Positions 42,279 through 51,321 of a DNA stretch of 64,000 bases are shown piece by piece. The notes beneath the pieces are model-generated. The model had not been told where the DNA came from, searched no databases, and worked only from the letters and a program-made list of their open reading frames with translations. The position numbers and the translations under genes are program-made. Source of the DNA: Paraburkholderia kururiensis JCM 10599 = LMG 19447 (GTDB lineage Bacteria; Pseudomonadota; Gammaproteobacteria; Burkholderiales; Burkholderiaceae); NCBI RefSeq assembly GCF_003986935.1, contig NZ_RJZE01000003.1, forward strand, positions 186,001-250,000. Direction: 5' to 3'. Every line of letters begins with the position of its first letter. Position 1 is the first letter of the stretch.

Positions 42279-43358
42279 ATGTCTACACGTCCTGTCGCCG
42301 CGATGGGCGGTTTCATCGCGCTCCTCCACCTTGTCGGTTGGGGCACGCTGCTCGCGCTCGTCGCGCCGCTGCATCGCGGCGGGGGCTCCACGGCATTGGG
42401 CATCGGCGCGGGCATCGCCGCATACGCGCTCGGCATGCGCCATGCGTTCGACGCCGACCATATCGCCGCCATCGACAACACCACACGCAAGCTCGTGGGC
42501 GAAGGCAAGCCTTCGTTGTCGGTGGGCTTCTGGTTTTCGTTCGGGCATTCGAGCATCGTGTTCGGACTCTCACTGCTGATCGCGGTAGGCATGCGTTCGG
42601 TGTCGAGCCATCTGGCCGATAGCGGCTCCACGTTTCGCACGCTGACGGGCGTGCTGGGCGCCGTCATTTCGAGCGGCTTTCTCTTTGTGATCGCGTTGCT
42701 GAACGTGGCTGCGTTCCGTGACATCTATCAGGTCTTCCGGCACATGAAGACCGGCCGCTACGACGACGCGTATCTGACGCAGCGCCTCGAAGCGCGCGGC
42801 CTCGTGACCCGCGTGCTCGCGCCGCTCATGCGCATCGTGCGCAAGCCCGCACAGATGTATTTCGTCGGCCTGCTCTTCGGCCTGGGCTTCGATACCGCCA
42901 CGGAAATCGCGTTGCTCGTGCTGACAGGTTCGGGCGCGGCATCGGGGCTGCCGTGGTACGCCATTCTCTGCCTGCCCGTGCTGTTCGCGGCGGGCATGCT
43001 GCTGTTCGACACGATCGACGGCTCGTTCATGAGCTATGCCTACGGATGGGCGCTCGACAAGCCCGTGCGCAAGATCTACTACAACCTCGTCGTGACCGGC
43101 CTTTCCACCAGCGTCGCGGTGGGCATTGCCACCATCGAAGTGCTGGGCCTGCTCGATGCCGCGCTCGGCGCAGCGGGCAAGCACGGCGTCCTTGCGGCAT
43201 GGACCTCAAGCGTGAATCTCAACCAGGCCGGCTACGCCATCGTCGGGCTCTTCGTCGCGACATGGGCCATTTCGGCCGCGATATGGAAGTTCGGACGCAT
43301 CGAAGAGCGATGGTCCGCCGTCCCCGAACGCATTGTCCACGACGCACACGACGCATGA
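42279..43358 (+). CDS. NiCoT-family nickel/cobalt transporter
   Basis: 359 residues, about eight membrane helices. It has the diagnostic NiCoT motif RHAFDADHIAAIDN in helix II, and FSFGHSSIVF and LGFDTATEIALL later. Start ATG 42279; upstream frame is shadow sequence. It imports Ni2+ or Co2+, for example for hydrogenase, urease or cobalamin synthesis, none of which are encoded in this window. Confidence 0.93.
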   Translation: MSTRPVAAMGGFIALLHLVGWGTLLALVAPLHRGGGSTALGIGAGIAAYALGMRHAFDADHIAAIDNTTRKLVGEGKPSLSVGFWFSFGHSSIVFGLSLLIAVGMRSVSSHLADSGSTFRTLTGVLGAVISSGFLFVIALLNVAAFRDIYQVFRHMKTGRYDDAYLTQRLEARGLVTRVLAPLMRIVRKPAQMYFVGLLFGLGFDTATEIALLVLTGSGAASGLPWYAILCLPVLFAAGMLLFDTIDGSFMSYAYGWALDKPVRKIYYNLVVTGLSTSVAVGIATIEVLGLLDAALGAAGKHGVLAAWTSSVNLNQAGYAIVGLFVATWAISAAIWKFGRIEERWSAVPERIVHDAHDA

Positions 43359-43420
43359 CTTCATGGGTTGTCCCATTGACCCGCGTTTCACGCCATCCAA
43401 CCGTTCAAGGAGATTCGATC

Positions 43421-44326
43421 ATGAACCAAGTCGTCCTCATCACCGGCGCCTCCAGCGGCTTCGGGCGCCTGACTGCCGAAGCGCTGGCGAAAGCCGGCTA
43501 CACCGTCTATGCGTCGATGCGCGACACGCGCGGCCACAATGCGGCGGTCGCTGAAGAGATGGCGGCCCTCGCGCGTGAGACCGGTACGGACCTGCGCACG
43601 GTAGAGCTCGATGTGTCGTCCGAAGCATCGGTGGAGGCGGCGGTCGCGAAAGTGATCGCCGACGCCGGCCGCATCGACGTGCTGGCCCACAACGCTGGCC
43701 ACATGGCATTCGGTCCGGCCGAAGCGTTCACGCCGGAACAGTACGCGCAACTCTACGACGTCAACGTGGTGAGCACGCAGCGCATGAACCGCGCGGTGCT
43801 GCCGCACCTGCGCGGCCAGAAGCGAGGGCTCGTAGTGTGGGTATCGAGCAGCAGCGCGGCCGGTGGTACGCCGCCGTACCTTGCGCCCTACTTCGGCGCG
43901 AAGGCCGCAATGGACGCCATCGCCGTGCTCTACGCGCGCGAGCTGTCGCGCTGGGGCATCGAAACGTCAATCATCGTGCCGGGTGCTTTCACGCGCGGCA
44001 CCAACCACTTCCCGCACGCGGGGCTGCCCGCTGATCAGGCTCGCGCCGCCGAGTACGAAAAAGGACCGTACGCCGGCTTCGGCAAGGAGGTTCAGGAAGC
44101 GTTCGCCGCCATCGTGCCGCCGGACGCCGACGCGAGCCTCGTCGCCGACGCCATCGTGAAGGTGGTGGACGCACCGTTCGGCAAGCGGCCGTTTCGCGTG
44201 CACATCGATCCCACCGAAGACGGTGCGAATGTGGGCTTCACCGTTCTGGACCGGCTGCGAGCCGAGATGCTGCATCGGGTGGGGCTAGGCGAGCTGCTCG
44301 TGCCGCAGGTCTACACCGCGGCCTGA
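43421..44326 (+). CDS. Short-chain dehydrogenase/reductase
   Basis: 301 residues. TGASSGFG (8-15), NAG in HNAGHMAFG, and YFGAK as the YxxxK active site. A good ribosome site (AAGGAG) precedes the ATG. The longer C-terminus (about 55 residues past the core) is typical of the 17-beta-HSD-like SDR branch. Substrate unknown. Confidence 0.92.
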   Translation: MNQVVLITGASSGFGRLTAEALAKAGYTVYASMRDTRGHNAAVAEEMAALARETGTDLRTVELDVSSEASVEAAVAKVIADAGRIDVLAHNAGHMAFGPAEAFTPEQYAQLYDVNVVSTQRMNRAVLPHLRGQKRGLVVWVSSSSAAGGTPPYLAPYFGAKAAMDAIAVLYARELSRWGIETSIIVPGAFTRGTNHFPHAGLPADQARAAEYEKGPYAGFGKEVQEAFAAIVPPDADASLVADAIVKVVDAPFGKRPFRVHIDPTEDGANVGFTVLDRLRAEMLHRVGLGELLVPQVYTAA

Positions 44327-44477
44327 GCGGGCACGCTGCATCGGCGCGTGCTCGCGTCGTCGGCGCAGCGCGATGCCCTTTCGATGCGAGCCATCCACTC
44401 AACCGTCCGGGGCCGGTCGACGAGCGTCGTACAACGCTCGCCGGCCGCGACCGGACACTTATCTCAAGGAGCGCGGT

Positions 44478-45218
44478 ATGTCCTCATCATCCGGCAAGGT
44501 TGCCATTGTTACCGGTTCGTCGCGCGGCATTGGCGCCGATATCGCCATTCGCCTCGCGCAAGACGGATTTCGCGTCGTCGTCAACTACGCGAGCCATGCA
44601 GGTCCCGCAGAGGAAGTCGCCGCGAAGATTCGCGAGGCGGGTGGCGACGCCTTGCTCCTCAAAGCGGACATTGCCGATCCGGCAGCCACCATCGCCCTGT
44701 TCGACGCAGCCCAAAAGGCGTACGGCGGCATCGACGTCGTCGTCAACAGCGCCGGCGTCATGAATCAGGCAAAGATCGTGGATTTCGATGACGCCACGTT
44801 CGATCGAACCGTGGCCATCAATTTCAAGGGTGCGTTCAACGTGTCGCGCGAAGCCGCACGCCGGATGCGTGACGGCGGACGCATCGTGAACCTGACGACG
44901 AGCGTGACCGGCGTGCGTCTGCCGACGTATGCGGTCTATATCGCCACGAAATGCGCCGTCGAAGGTCTCACACAGGTTCTCGCGCAGGAAATGCGCGGGC
45001 GCGGCATCACCGTGAACGCCGTGGCACCCGGGCCCGTTGCCACCGATCTGTTCCTCGCGGGCAAGAGCCCCGAACTTATCGACCGCATGGCGAAAATGAA
45101 TCCGCTGGAACGGCTCGGGCAGACCGAAGACATCGCGAGCGTGGTCGCCTTCCTGGTGGGCCCGCAAGGCGGCTGGATCAACGGCCAGGTCGTGCGCGCG
45201 AACGGCGGCATGTGCTGA
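44478..45218 (+). CDS. Short-chain dehydrogenase/reductase (FabG-like)
   Basis: 246 residues; AAGGAG seven bases before the ATG. TGSSRGIG (12-19), NSAG, and YIATK as catalytic YxxxK; C-terminal NGGMC. Similar over its length to the SDR at 37272-38009. A very stable hairpin follows at 45231-45270. Confidence 0.92.
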   Translation: MSSSSGKVAIVTGSSRGIGADIAIRLAQDGFRVVVNYASHAGPAEEVAAKIREAGGDALLLKADIADPAATIALFDAAQKAYGGIDVVVNSAGVMNQAKIVDFDDATFDRTVAINFKGAFNVSREAARRMRDGGRIVNLTTSVTGVRLPTYAVYIATKCAVEGLTQVLAQEMRGRGITVNAVAPGPVATDLFLAGKSPELIDRMAKMNPLERLGQTEDIASVVAFLVGPQGGWINGQVVRANGGMC

Positions 45219-45230
45219 ATCACGGATGAA

Positions 45231-45270
45231 ACGCATGGGAACGGACACAGGCGTGTCCGTTCCCATGCGT
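45231..45270. terminator. Bidirectional hairpin between SDR and mdh
   Basis: A perfect 18-bp stem (ACGCATGGGAACGGACAC and its complement) with a 4-base AGGC loop, located between the stop codons of two convergent genes (45218 and 45274). It has no proper T tract on either side, but its stability and location suggest it separates the converging transcripts. Confidence 0.75.
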
Positions 45271-45273
45271 CCA

Positions 45274-46278
45274 TCAACGTTCACCGCGATGCGCCGAGAG
45301 CACGGCCTCGACGGCGAGCGATTCCTCCACCAGTTCCTGTACCGACGCACCGATCTTCGCGCGAGCGAACTCGTCAATCTCGAGCCCCGCAACGCTCTCG
45401 AACGTGCCGTCGCGACAGATCACAGGCACGCCGAACATGAGCCCTTCGGGCACACCGTACGAGCCATCGGACGGCACGCTCATCGACACCCAGCCGTCGG
45501 CGCTGCCATGAATCCAGTCGCGCATCTGGTCGATGGCGGCATTCGCGGCCGAGGCCGCGGAAGAGGCCCCGCGCGCTTCGATGATCGCCGTGCCGCGACG
45601 CGCAACTTCCGGAATGAAGACCTCGCGGTTCCACTGCTCGTCGGCCACGCGTGCCGGCGCCGGCTGCCCGTCGATCAGCGCGAAGCGATAGTCCGGGTAC
45701 ATCGTCGGCGAATGATTGCCCCACACGATCATGCGGCTGACGGCGTCCACCGCGACGCCGCAGCGCGCGGCAAGCTTCGAGACGGCGCGATTGTGGTCGA
45801 GACGGATCATGGCCGAGATCGCGTCGGCCGGCAGGTCCGGGGCATAGCGGCGGGCCACCCATGCATTCGTATTGGCGGGATTGCCGACCACGAGCACCTT
45901 GATCTCGCGGCTCGCTACCTCGTTGAGCGCCTGGCCCTGCGTGCGGAAGATCGCGCCGTTGGCAGCCAGCAGGTCGCGCCGCTCCATGCCTTTGCCGCGC
46001 GGACGCGAGCCCACGAGCATCGCGTAATCGGCGTCGCGAAACGCCACGCGCGGGTCGTCGCTGATTTCGATGGAATGCAGCAATGGGAACGCGCAGTCTT
46101 CGAGTTCCATCACGACACCACGCAGCGCCTCGAGCGCTTGCGGCAATTCGAGCAACTGGAGGATGACGGGCTGATCTTCGCCGAGCAGATCGCCGCGTGC
46201 GATGCGGAACAACAGCGAATACGCGATCTGGCCGGCGGCGCCGGTTACGGCCACACGTCGTGCGGTTTTCGACATCAT
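45274..46278 (-). CDS. mdh: Malate dehydrogenase
   Basis: 334 residues. Nucleotide-binding [19 protein letters not shown] near the N-terminus, [16 protein letters not shown] (active-site loop; substrate-binding Arg), VGNPANTNA and [11 protein letters not shown] (catalytic His) are all present. This is the NAD-dependent malate dehydrogenase of the LDH/MDH type 2 family, oxidising malate to oxaloacetate in the TCA cycle. The start at 46278 has GGAG seven bases upstream. Whether it is the only mdh of the genome is unknown; here it sits away from other TCA genes. Confidence 0.93.
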   Translation of the reverse strand: MMSKTARRVAVTGAAGQIAYSLLFRIARGDLLGEDQPVILQLLELPQALEALRGVVMELEDCAFPLLHSIEISDDPRVAFRDADYAMLVGSRPRGKGMERRDLLAANGAIFRTQGQALNEVASREIKVLVVGNPANTNAWVARRYAPDLPADAISAMIRLDHNRAVSKLAARCGVAVDAVSRMIVWGNHSPTMYPDYRFALIDGQPAPARVADEQWNREVFIPEVARRGTAIIEARGASSAASAANAAIDQMRDWIHGSADGWVSMSVPSDGSYGVPEGLMFGVPVICRDGTFESVAGLEIDEFARAKIGASVQELVEESLAVEAVLSAHRGER

Positions 46279-46397
46279 GAGATTTCTCCAAGGGAGGGGA
46301 ACGTAAGGGCACAGGGATCGCCGGGATTCCCACGCCCATTCGATACGCCACGCGTTTCGCACACTTCGTGGACCGACGTGGCGTGAGAGCGATCGGA

Positions 46398-47549
46398 TCA
46401 GACCAGCGCTGATCGCGAGGGAGCAACGAGGCACGGGGCATGGAACAGTTCGCCACGCGCAAGACCGCGCAACGTACGCGACAGCACGACCACCCAGAAG
46501 GCGCCCAGCATCGTCGCGAGCACGCCACCGAACACGGCAAACACAGCGAAGCCTGTCGCGCGATACAGCCCGAAGGTCGCAACGGTGTAGACGCCGAGGG
46601 GGAACGTGAACCCCCACCATCCAAGATTGAAGGGCAGGCCTTCGCGGGAATAGCGCACGGTGAAGAGCACGGCCGTGGCCAGCCACCAGAGGCCCACGCC
46701 CCACAGCAGCAAGCCGCCGATCAAACCGATTTCTCGCGCGACCAGCGCTGTGGCGGCGAGCGGCGTGCCGGCATACGCAGCGGGCGCGGCGAGGCCGAGG
46801 GTCACCAGACCGAGCGCGCCGGTGCCGATTGGACCCAGCGTGAGCCAGCTCGACGGGCCGAGGTCGCGATGCGGAAGCTTGTGAATGACGAGCCGAAAGA
46901 AGACGACGGTGAGCACGCTAAACGCGAGCGGCACCGAAAGCGCCCAGAGCACGTAGCCGGCGGCCACGAGGAAGCGGGCCGTTTGCGCATCGACATGCGG
47001 CGCCAGCACGGCGGCGCTGGCCGCAGCGACTTCGGGCGCGACGATGGGCAGCAACAGCACCGCCGTGATGCGCTCGAACGCATGGCTTTGGGCCGTGAAC
47101 ATCATGTACGGCACGCCGATGGCCACTGCGATCGCGAGTAGCGCGTCGAGGCACCACAGCTTATAGGCGAGCTGATAGGCGCCGTCGCCCAGATGCGGGC
47201 CGGCAAAGAGGACGACTCCGTTGATGATCGGGGCCAGCCCCATTGGCACCGCGCCGAGGAACATCGACTGCAGCGGGTGGTGCAGCATCGGCCGGATCGT
47301 CTCGGGATAGAAGATCCCGCGCCCGAGCAGCATCGCCGTGAAGACGGCATAAAGCGCGATGCTGACGGCCCAGAGCGTCTGGGCCAACGTCGTCTGCCCC
47401 GCGAAATGCCACGGCAGTCCGGCCAGCACGAGATACACGATCCCGTTGCCCATCGTCATGGCGAACCAGTTCGGCGTGAATTGCCGCACTCTTTCCGCCC
47501 ATCCTTGCCGACGGTGCGTCGGTAATGCGCCATACGTTTTCGCGTTCAT
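46398..47549 (-). CDS. TDT-family C4-dicarboxylate/TehA-like transporter
   Basis: 383 residues; start [10 protein letters not shown] at 47549 with GAGGGA upstream. About ten membrane helices; [20 protein letters not shown] at the N-terminus is characteristic of the tellurite-resistance/dicarboxylate transporter (TDT, SLAC1-like) family. Neighbouring mdh on the same strand (119 bases downstream) is consistent with a malate or C4-dicarboxylate substrate, but this is an inference. Confidence 0.88.
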   Translation of the reverse strand: MNAKTYGALPTHRRQGWAERVRQFTPNWFAMTMGNGIVYLVLAGLPWHFAGQTTLAQTLWAVSIALYAVFTAMLLGRGIFYPETIRPMLHHPLQSMFLGAVPMGLAPIINGVVLFAGPHLGDGAYQLAYKLWCLDALLAIAVAIGVPYMMFTAQSHAFERITAVLLLPIVAPEVAAASAAVLAPHVDAQTARFLVAAGYVLWALSVPLAFSVLTVVFFRLVIHKLPHRDLGPSSWLTLGPIGTGALGLVTLGLAAPAAYAGTPLAATALVAREIGLIGGLLLWGVGLWWLATAVLFTVRYSREGLPFNLGWWGFTFPLGVYTVATFGLYRATGFAVFAVFGGVLATMLGAFWVVVLSRTLRGLARGELFHAPCLVAPSRSALV

Positions 47550-47666
47550 CGCAGTGTCCCTCTTCAAAGGCATCGGATGAATGCAATGTAGAGCGCGGGC
47601 TGCCATACGAAAAATACATGTTTGGTATCTGCGGGATACCCGATTGGCATGGCACGCCTGGCATGA

Positions 47667-48254
47667 TCAGCCCCGGGTGAAGAGGCTCGATACCTCCACC
47701 AGTTGCGACAACGGACGCTTAATGTGGCCGTCCGCCTTCAGCATGACAAGCCCATGCAGTTGAGCCCAGACCAGATGGGCTTCGTCGTCGACGCGATCTG
47801 CGGGAGTCGTAGCGGACAAGGCTTCACGCAAGCGGTTGAAGGCGCCCACGGCGGCGGCTTCCAGCGCGCTTCCCGAGCCCGCCTTGGGCACGAGGTGCGA
47901 CGCGAACATCAGCCGATAGAGTTCGACATTCGCTTCGCCGAATGCGACATAGGCAAGCGCCATCGCTTTCAGCGCGCCGCCTGCCTCTCCAGCCGATGCG
48001 GCGGCGGCCAGCGTCGCCGAGAACTCGTCGAACCCTTCCGTCGTGACCGCCTCGAGCAATGCGTCGCGGTCCGCAAAATGCCGATAAGGGGCCGGCTGGC
48101 TAACGCCGGCAAGCCGCGCAAGCGAGGCCAGCGACACCGCATGGGCACCGCTCTGCGCAATCTCTTCCCGTGCGATTCGCACCAGCGTCCGCCGAAGGTC
48201 GCCGTGATGGTAGCCGGCCCGCGCGGAGGTTTTTCCGTTTGAATTTTTCGTCAT
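47667..48254 (-). CDS. TetR-family repressor
   Basis: 195 residues: N-terminal helix-turn-helix (about 30-65; VSLASLARLAGVSQPAPYRHFADRDALLEAV) and a helical ligand domain with WAQLHGLVML. It is divergent from the DJ-1/PfpI-like gene and an arrangement of palindromes lies between them. The start codon is at the first arm of the outer repeat, and a -10 box is only seven bases upstream, so the mRNA may be leaderless. Confidence 0.93.
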   Translation of the reverse strand: MTKNSNGKTSARAGYHHGDLRRTLVRIAREEIAQSGAHAVSLASLARLAGVSQPAPYRHFADRDALLEAVTTEGFDEFSATLAAAASAGEAGGALKAMALAYVAFGEANVELYRLMFASHLVPKAGSGSALEAAAVGAFNRLREALSATTPADRVDDEAHLVWAQLHGLVMLKADGHIKRPLSQLVEVSSLFTRG

Positions 48255-48318
48255 GTGATTATCTATAACATTTTGCTTGACGGCCAGTCAAGCCGCCGCT
48301 ATGTTATATATCATCACA
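48254..48318. promoter_or_regulatory. Symmetric TetR-type operator/promoter region
   Basis: The arms TGTGATTATCTATAACAT (48254-48271) and ATGTTATATATCATCACA (48301-48318) are inverted copies of each other (16 of 18 match). The central repeat GCTTGAC-N5-GTCAAGC spans 48275-48293. Both divergent -35 boxes fall in the central repeat: TTGACG-N17-TATGTT for the PfpI-like gene and TTGACT-N18-TATAGA for tetR. Repressor binding would block both promoters. Confidence 0.7.
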
Positions 48319-48391
48319 TCGACGCCTGAGCCCAGACTTCGATGTAACCGAGGCAATCGAGCCAACCGTCTCCATCGAAAGGACTCTCGCC

Positions 48392-49327
48392 ATGAGCCAA
48401 ATTCTGCTGCCGCTTCCCAGCCGCGATTTCGATCCCTCCGAAGTCGCAGTGAGCTGGAAAATCCTGACCCAGCGCGGCCATCAGGTCGTCTTCGCAACGC
48501 CGGACGGCAAACCGGGCGCCTGCGACCCGATCATGCTCTCTGGTATCGGGCTAGACCCCTGGAGCGGCATCCCGGTGCTTCGCAATGTCCGCGTCCTGGG
48601 CCGCCTGTTGGGTGCCAACGCGGACGCCCGGCGCGCCTATGCCGAAATGCAGCGTGACGCGAACTTTGCGAACCCCATCCGCTGGGACCAGATCGGACAC
48701 AAGGACTTCGACGGCCTGCTGTTGGGCGGCGGACACTGGGCGCGCGGCATGCGCGAGTACCTCGAAAGTTCTCACCTTCAGCGCGTCACCACCGACTTCT
48801 TTGCCGAGGAAAAACCGGTGGCCGCGATCTGTCATGGCGTGCTGCTGGCCGCCCGCAGCACGCGGGCCGATGGCCTCTCCGTGCTATACGGAAGAAAGAC
48901 CACGGCGCTCACCTGGGCGCTCGAACGCAAGGCAAGTGTGCTGGCCCATGTCGGGCGCTTCTGGGATCGCAACTATTACCGCACCTATACGGAGGCCGCG
49001 GGGCAACCGGCCGGGTACATGTCCGTACAGCAAGAAGTCACGCGCGCCCTCGCCAGCGCCGGGGACTTCGTCGACGTTCCCGCAGGCGACCCCGATTTCC
49101 GACGCAAGACGAGCGGTACAGCCCGCGATACCGCGACGGACACTCGTCCCGCCTGGGTGGTGCGCGACCGCAACTACGTGTCCGCGCGCTGGCCGGGAGA
49201 CGTCCACACCTTTGCCCGCATGTTTGCCGCAGTGCTCGACGCTGCGGCAGTCGAGCGGTCACGATGCGCGGGCGGTGACTCTGGCTCCGGGCAACCGGCC
49301 GCACAAACCGCTACCGCTCGCGCCTGA
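48392..49327 (+). CDS. DJ-1/PfpI-family (type 1 glutamine amidotransferase-like) protein
   Basis: 311 residues; AAAGGA precedes the ATG. The flavodoxin-like core starts with QILLPLPSRDFDPSEVA and places Cys147 at the nucleophile elbow in AAICHGVLL; the preceding GLLLGGGHW and acidic DPSE fit the family. It is longer than most members, with about 80 extra residues before the C-terminus. Probable function in small-molecule detoxification or glyoxalase-like chemistry; unproven. Divergent from and probably repressed by the TetR protein. Confidence 0.87.
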   Translation: MSQILLPLPSRDFDPSEVAVSWKILTQRGHQVVFATPDGKPGACDPIMLSGIGLDPWSGIPVLRNVRVLGRLLGANADARRAYAEMQRDANFANPIRWDQIGHKDFDGLLLGGGHWARGMREYLESSHLQRVTTDFFAEEKPVAAICHGVLLAARSTRADGLSVLYGRKTTALTWALERKASVLAHVGRFWDRNYYRTYTEAAGQPAGYMSVQQEVTRALASAGDFVDVPAGDPDFRRKTSGTARDTATDTRPAWVVRDRNYVSARWPGDVHTFARMFAAVLDAAAVERSRCAGGDSGSGQPAAQTATARA

Positions 49328-49381
49328 CCACACTAACGCCTGCAGAATCGCCAGCAATACGCACTTTACTTCGCATTCCCT

Positions 49382-50290
49382 ATGAATCAGGAAATCATGG
49401 TTACTCAAGACGCAGTCGACTATACGCAACACTGGTGGCCCAGTCACAAACCGGCTTTCATGTCGTTGACGAACGGCGGCCCTCAGGTCCGCTATCTGCG
49501 CGCGGGCCACGGTCCGGCGCTGGTTTTGCTGCACTCCCTTCGTACCCAGCTGGACCTGTTTCAGCGCGTCATCCCGAAGCTCGTCGGTCGCTTCACCGTG
49601 TATGCGTTCGATTACCCCGGCTTTGGGTGGTCGGAAATCGTGCCGGGCGCCGACTATCAAGAGCCGGCAATGCGCACACATGTCGTGAACTTCATCGAAC
49701 GGCTCGATCTGCGCGACGTCACCCTGGTGGGCGAGTCGCTAGGCGCCACGTTGGCATTGACCGCGGCAGCCGTACTCCGCGATCGCGTGAAACAAGTCGT
49801 TGCCTTCAACCCGTACGACTATCTTCCGGGTGTGGAGCGGGCAAATCTGCTCGCGTCCCTCGTCGTCAAGAGCGTGCGCGCGCCCGTTATCGGGCCGGCT
49901 TTCGCGGCCATGGAAAGCCGGTCCACACTCGCCGGCATCCTCAAAGGCGGCCTTCACGACCCGCGCAACCTGCCGCCGGACTTCATCGACGAATTGCTGA
50001 AAAGCGGAAAACGCCCGGGCTACTCACAGCTCGCGCGCGCCATGTACAGAGCCTTGCCGAGCTACGTTTCGGCAAGACAGGGCTACACAAGGATCGACGC
50101 CCCCGTCACGCTGGTCTACGGCGATCGCGATTGGTCGCGTCCGGTCGAACGCGAAGCGAACGTGAAGCTGATCAGGAATGCAAAGACGATCGTTCTGAAT
50201 GACGCCGGTCACATCGTTTCGCTCGACAAGCCGGACGACTTTGCCCGCTTCGTTCTGGACACCCAATCAACCCTCCGCCCCGCCGTCTGA
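49382..50290 (+). CDS. Alpha/beta hydrolase
   Basis: 302 residues. Nucleophile Ser119 in VGESLGA, Asp in YGDRDWSRPV (about 242), His in AGHIVSLDKPD (about 273), oxyanion segment LLHSLRTQ. The ATG at 49382 lacks a good ribosome site; an in-frame ATG at 49397 has AGGA four bases upstream. It is probably in one transcription unit with the PfpI-like and NmrA-like genes (gaps of 54 and 96 bases), forming a TetR-controlled detoxification unit. Confidence 0.9.
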   Translation: MNQEIMVTQDAVDYTQHWWPSHKPAFMSLTNGGPQVRYLRAGHGPALVLLHSLRTQLDLFQRVIPKLVGRFTVYAFDYPGFGWSEIVPGADYQEPAMRTHVVNFIERLDLRDVTLVGESLGATLALTAAAVLRDRVKQVVAFNPYDYLPGVERANLLASLVVKSVRAPVIGPAFAAMESRSTLAGILKGGLHDPRNLPPDFIDELLKSGKRPGYSQLARAMYRALPSYVSARQGYTRIDAPVTLVYGDRDWSRPVEREANVKLIRNAKTIVLNDAGHIVSLDKPDDFARFVLDTQSTLRPAV

Positions 50291-50386
50291 AATGCTCCTG
50301 GATGGCCTGCCCCCCTAGGCACACGCTGCGCGCTCCAACGGCTGGCAGCGTACTCAAACTCACGTTCTATCAAGGACCCACACCGC

Positions 50387-51253
50387 ATGTCGAACACCAT
50401 TCTTGTTACCGGTGCCACCGGCACCGTAGGCCGCGAACTCGTCAACGCGCTTAAAGCGGCCGGAGCGAACCTCGTGGCCATGTCGTCCACCGGCAAAGCC
50501 GTTGAAGGCATCGAAACCCGCCATGCCGATCTCGCGAACCCCGCGAGCCTCGTGCCCGCGTTGCGCGGCATCCACACCCTGTTCCTGCTGCTTCCGCTGC
50601 AGGCCGACATGGTCGAGCTGGCCCGCAATGCCCTCGACGCGGCCAGAATGGCCGGCGTCAAGCACATCGTTCGCTCGTCGGGGGCCGAAGCCGTGTCCGC
50701 AAACCCTTCTGCGGTGGGTCTCGTCCAGAGGCAGATCGACGAGTTGGTGAAGCAGTCCGGTATGGCGTACACGCTGACGCTGCCAAATTGCTTCATGCAG
50801 AACTATCTGACGTTCTACGGCGATGCGATCCGCGCAGGGACGCTTTATCTGCCACAGGGCGAGGGAAAGGTCTCGTTCGTCGACGTGCGCGACATAGCGG
50901 CCGTCAACGCTTCGATTCTCCGGCAACCTGCCGCGCACGCCGGCAAGACGTACACGCTGACCGGCCGTGAGGCGTTGTCCAACGACGACGTCGTTGAGCG
51001 CATTGGCGCAGCGCTGGGACGCAGCATCGGCTACGTGGCCGTGCCGGATGAAGCAGCGATCGCCTCCATGCGGGAAGCGCAGCTGGACGCGTGGTCGATC
51101 GAAACCGTCATGAGCTTGAATCGCGCTATCGCGGCCGGCCACGCGGCGGCAGTGAGCCCCGATGTCGAGACGCTGCTCGCGCAGCCCCCGCGCACCTTCG
51201 AGCAGTTCGTAACGGATCACGCGGCAAGCTGGGGTGGGAAAGCAGCGCGCTGA
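50387..51253 (+). CDS. NmrA/atypical SDR NAD(P)-binding protein
   Basis: 288 residues. GATGTVG (8-14) Rossmann motif, no YxxxK tyrosine pair, and a C-terminal substrate domain: the NmrA/azoreductase-like (QOR2-type) pattern. AGGA lies ten bases before the ATG. A strong hairpin follows at 51261-51298. Confidence 0.9.
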   Translation: MSNTILVTGATGTVGRELVNALKAAGANLVAMSSTGKAVEGIETRHADLANPASLVPALRGIHTLFLLLPLQADMVELARNALDAARMAGVKHIVRSSGAEAVSANPSAVGLVQRQIDELVKQSGMAYTLTLPNCFMQNYLTFYGDAIRAGTLYLPQGEGKVSFVDVRDIAAVNASILRQPAAHAGKTYTLTGREALSNDDVVERIGAALGRSIGYVAVPDEAAIASMREAQLDAWSIETVMSLNRAIAAGHAAAVSPDVETLLAQPPRTFEQFVTDHAASWGGKAAR

Positions 51254-51260
51254 CGCTGAC

Positions 51261-51298
51261 CGTCCCGGCTGGTACAGTAGGTGCCGCCAGCCGGGACG
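51261..51298. terminator. Bidirectional hairpin between NmrA-like gene and glcA
   Basis: Perfect 12-bp stem CGTCCCGGCTGG / CCAGCCGGGACG with a 14-base loop, between two convergent genes. No T tract on either side. Confidence 0.65.
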
Positions 51299-51321
51299 CA
51301 GGACTCGCTTGAAGCCTCCGC

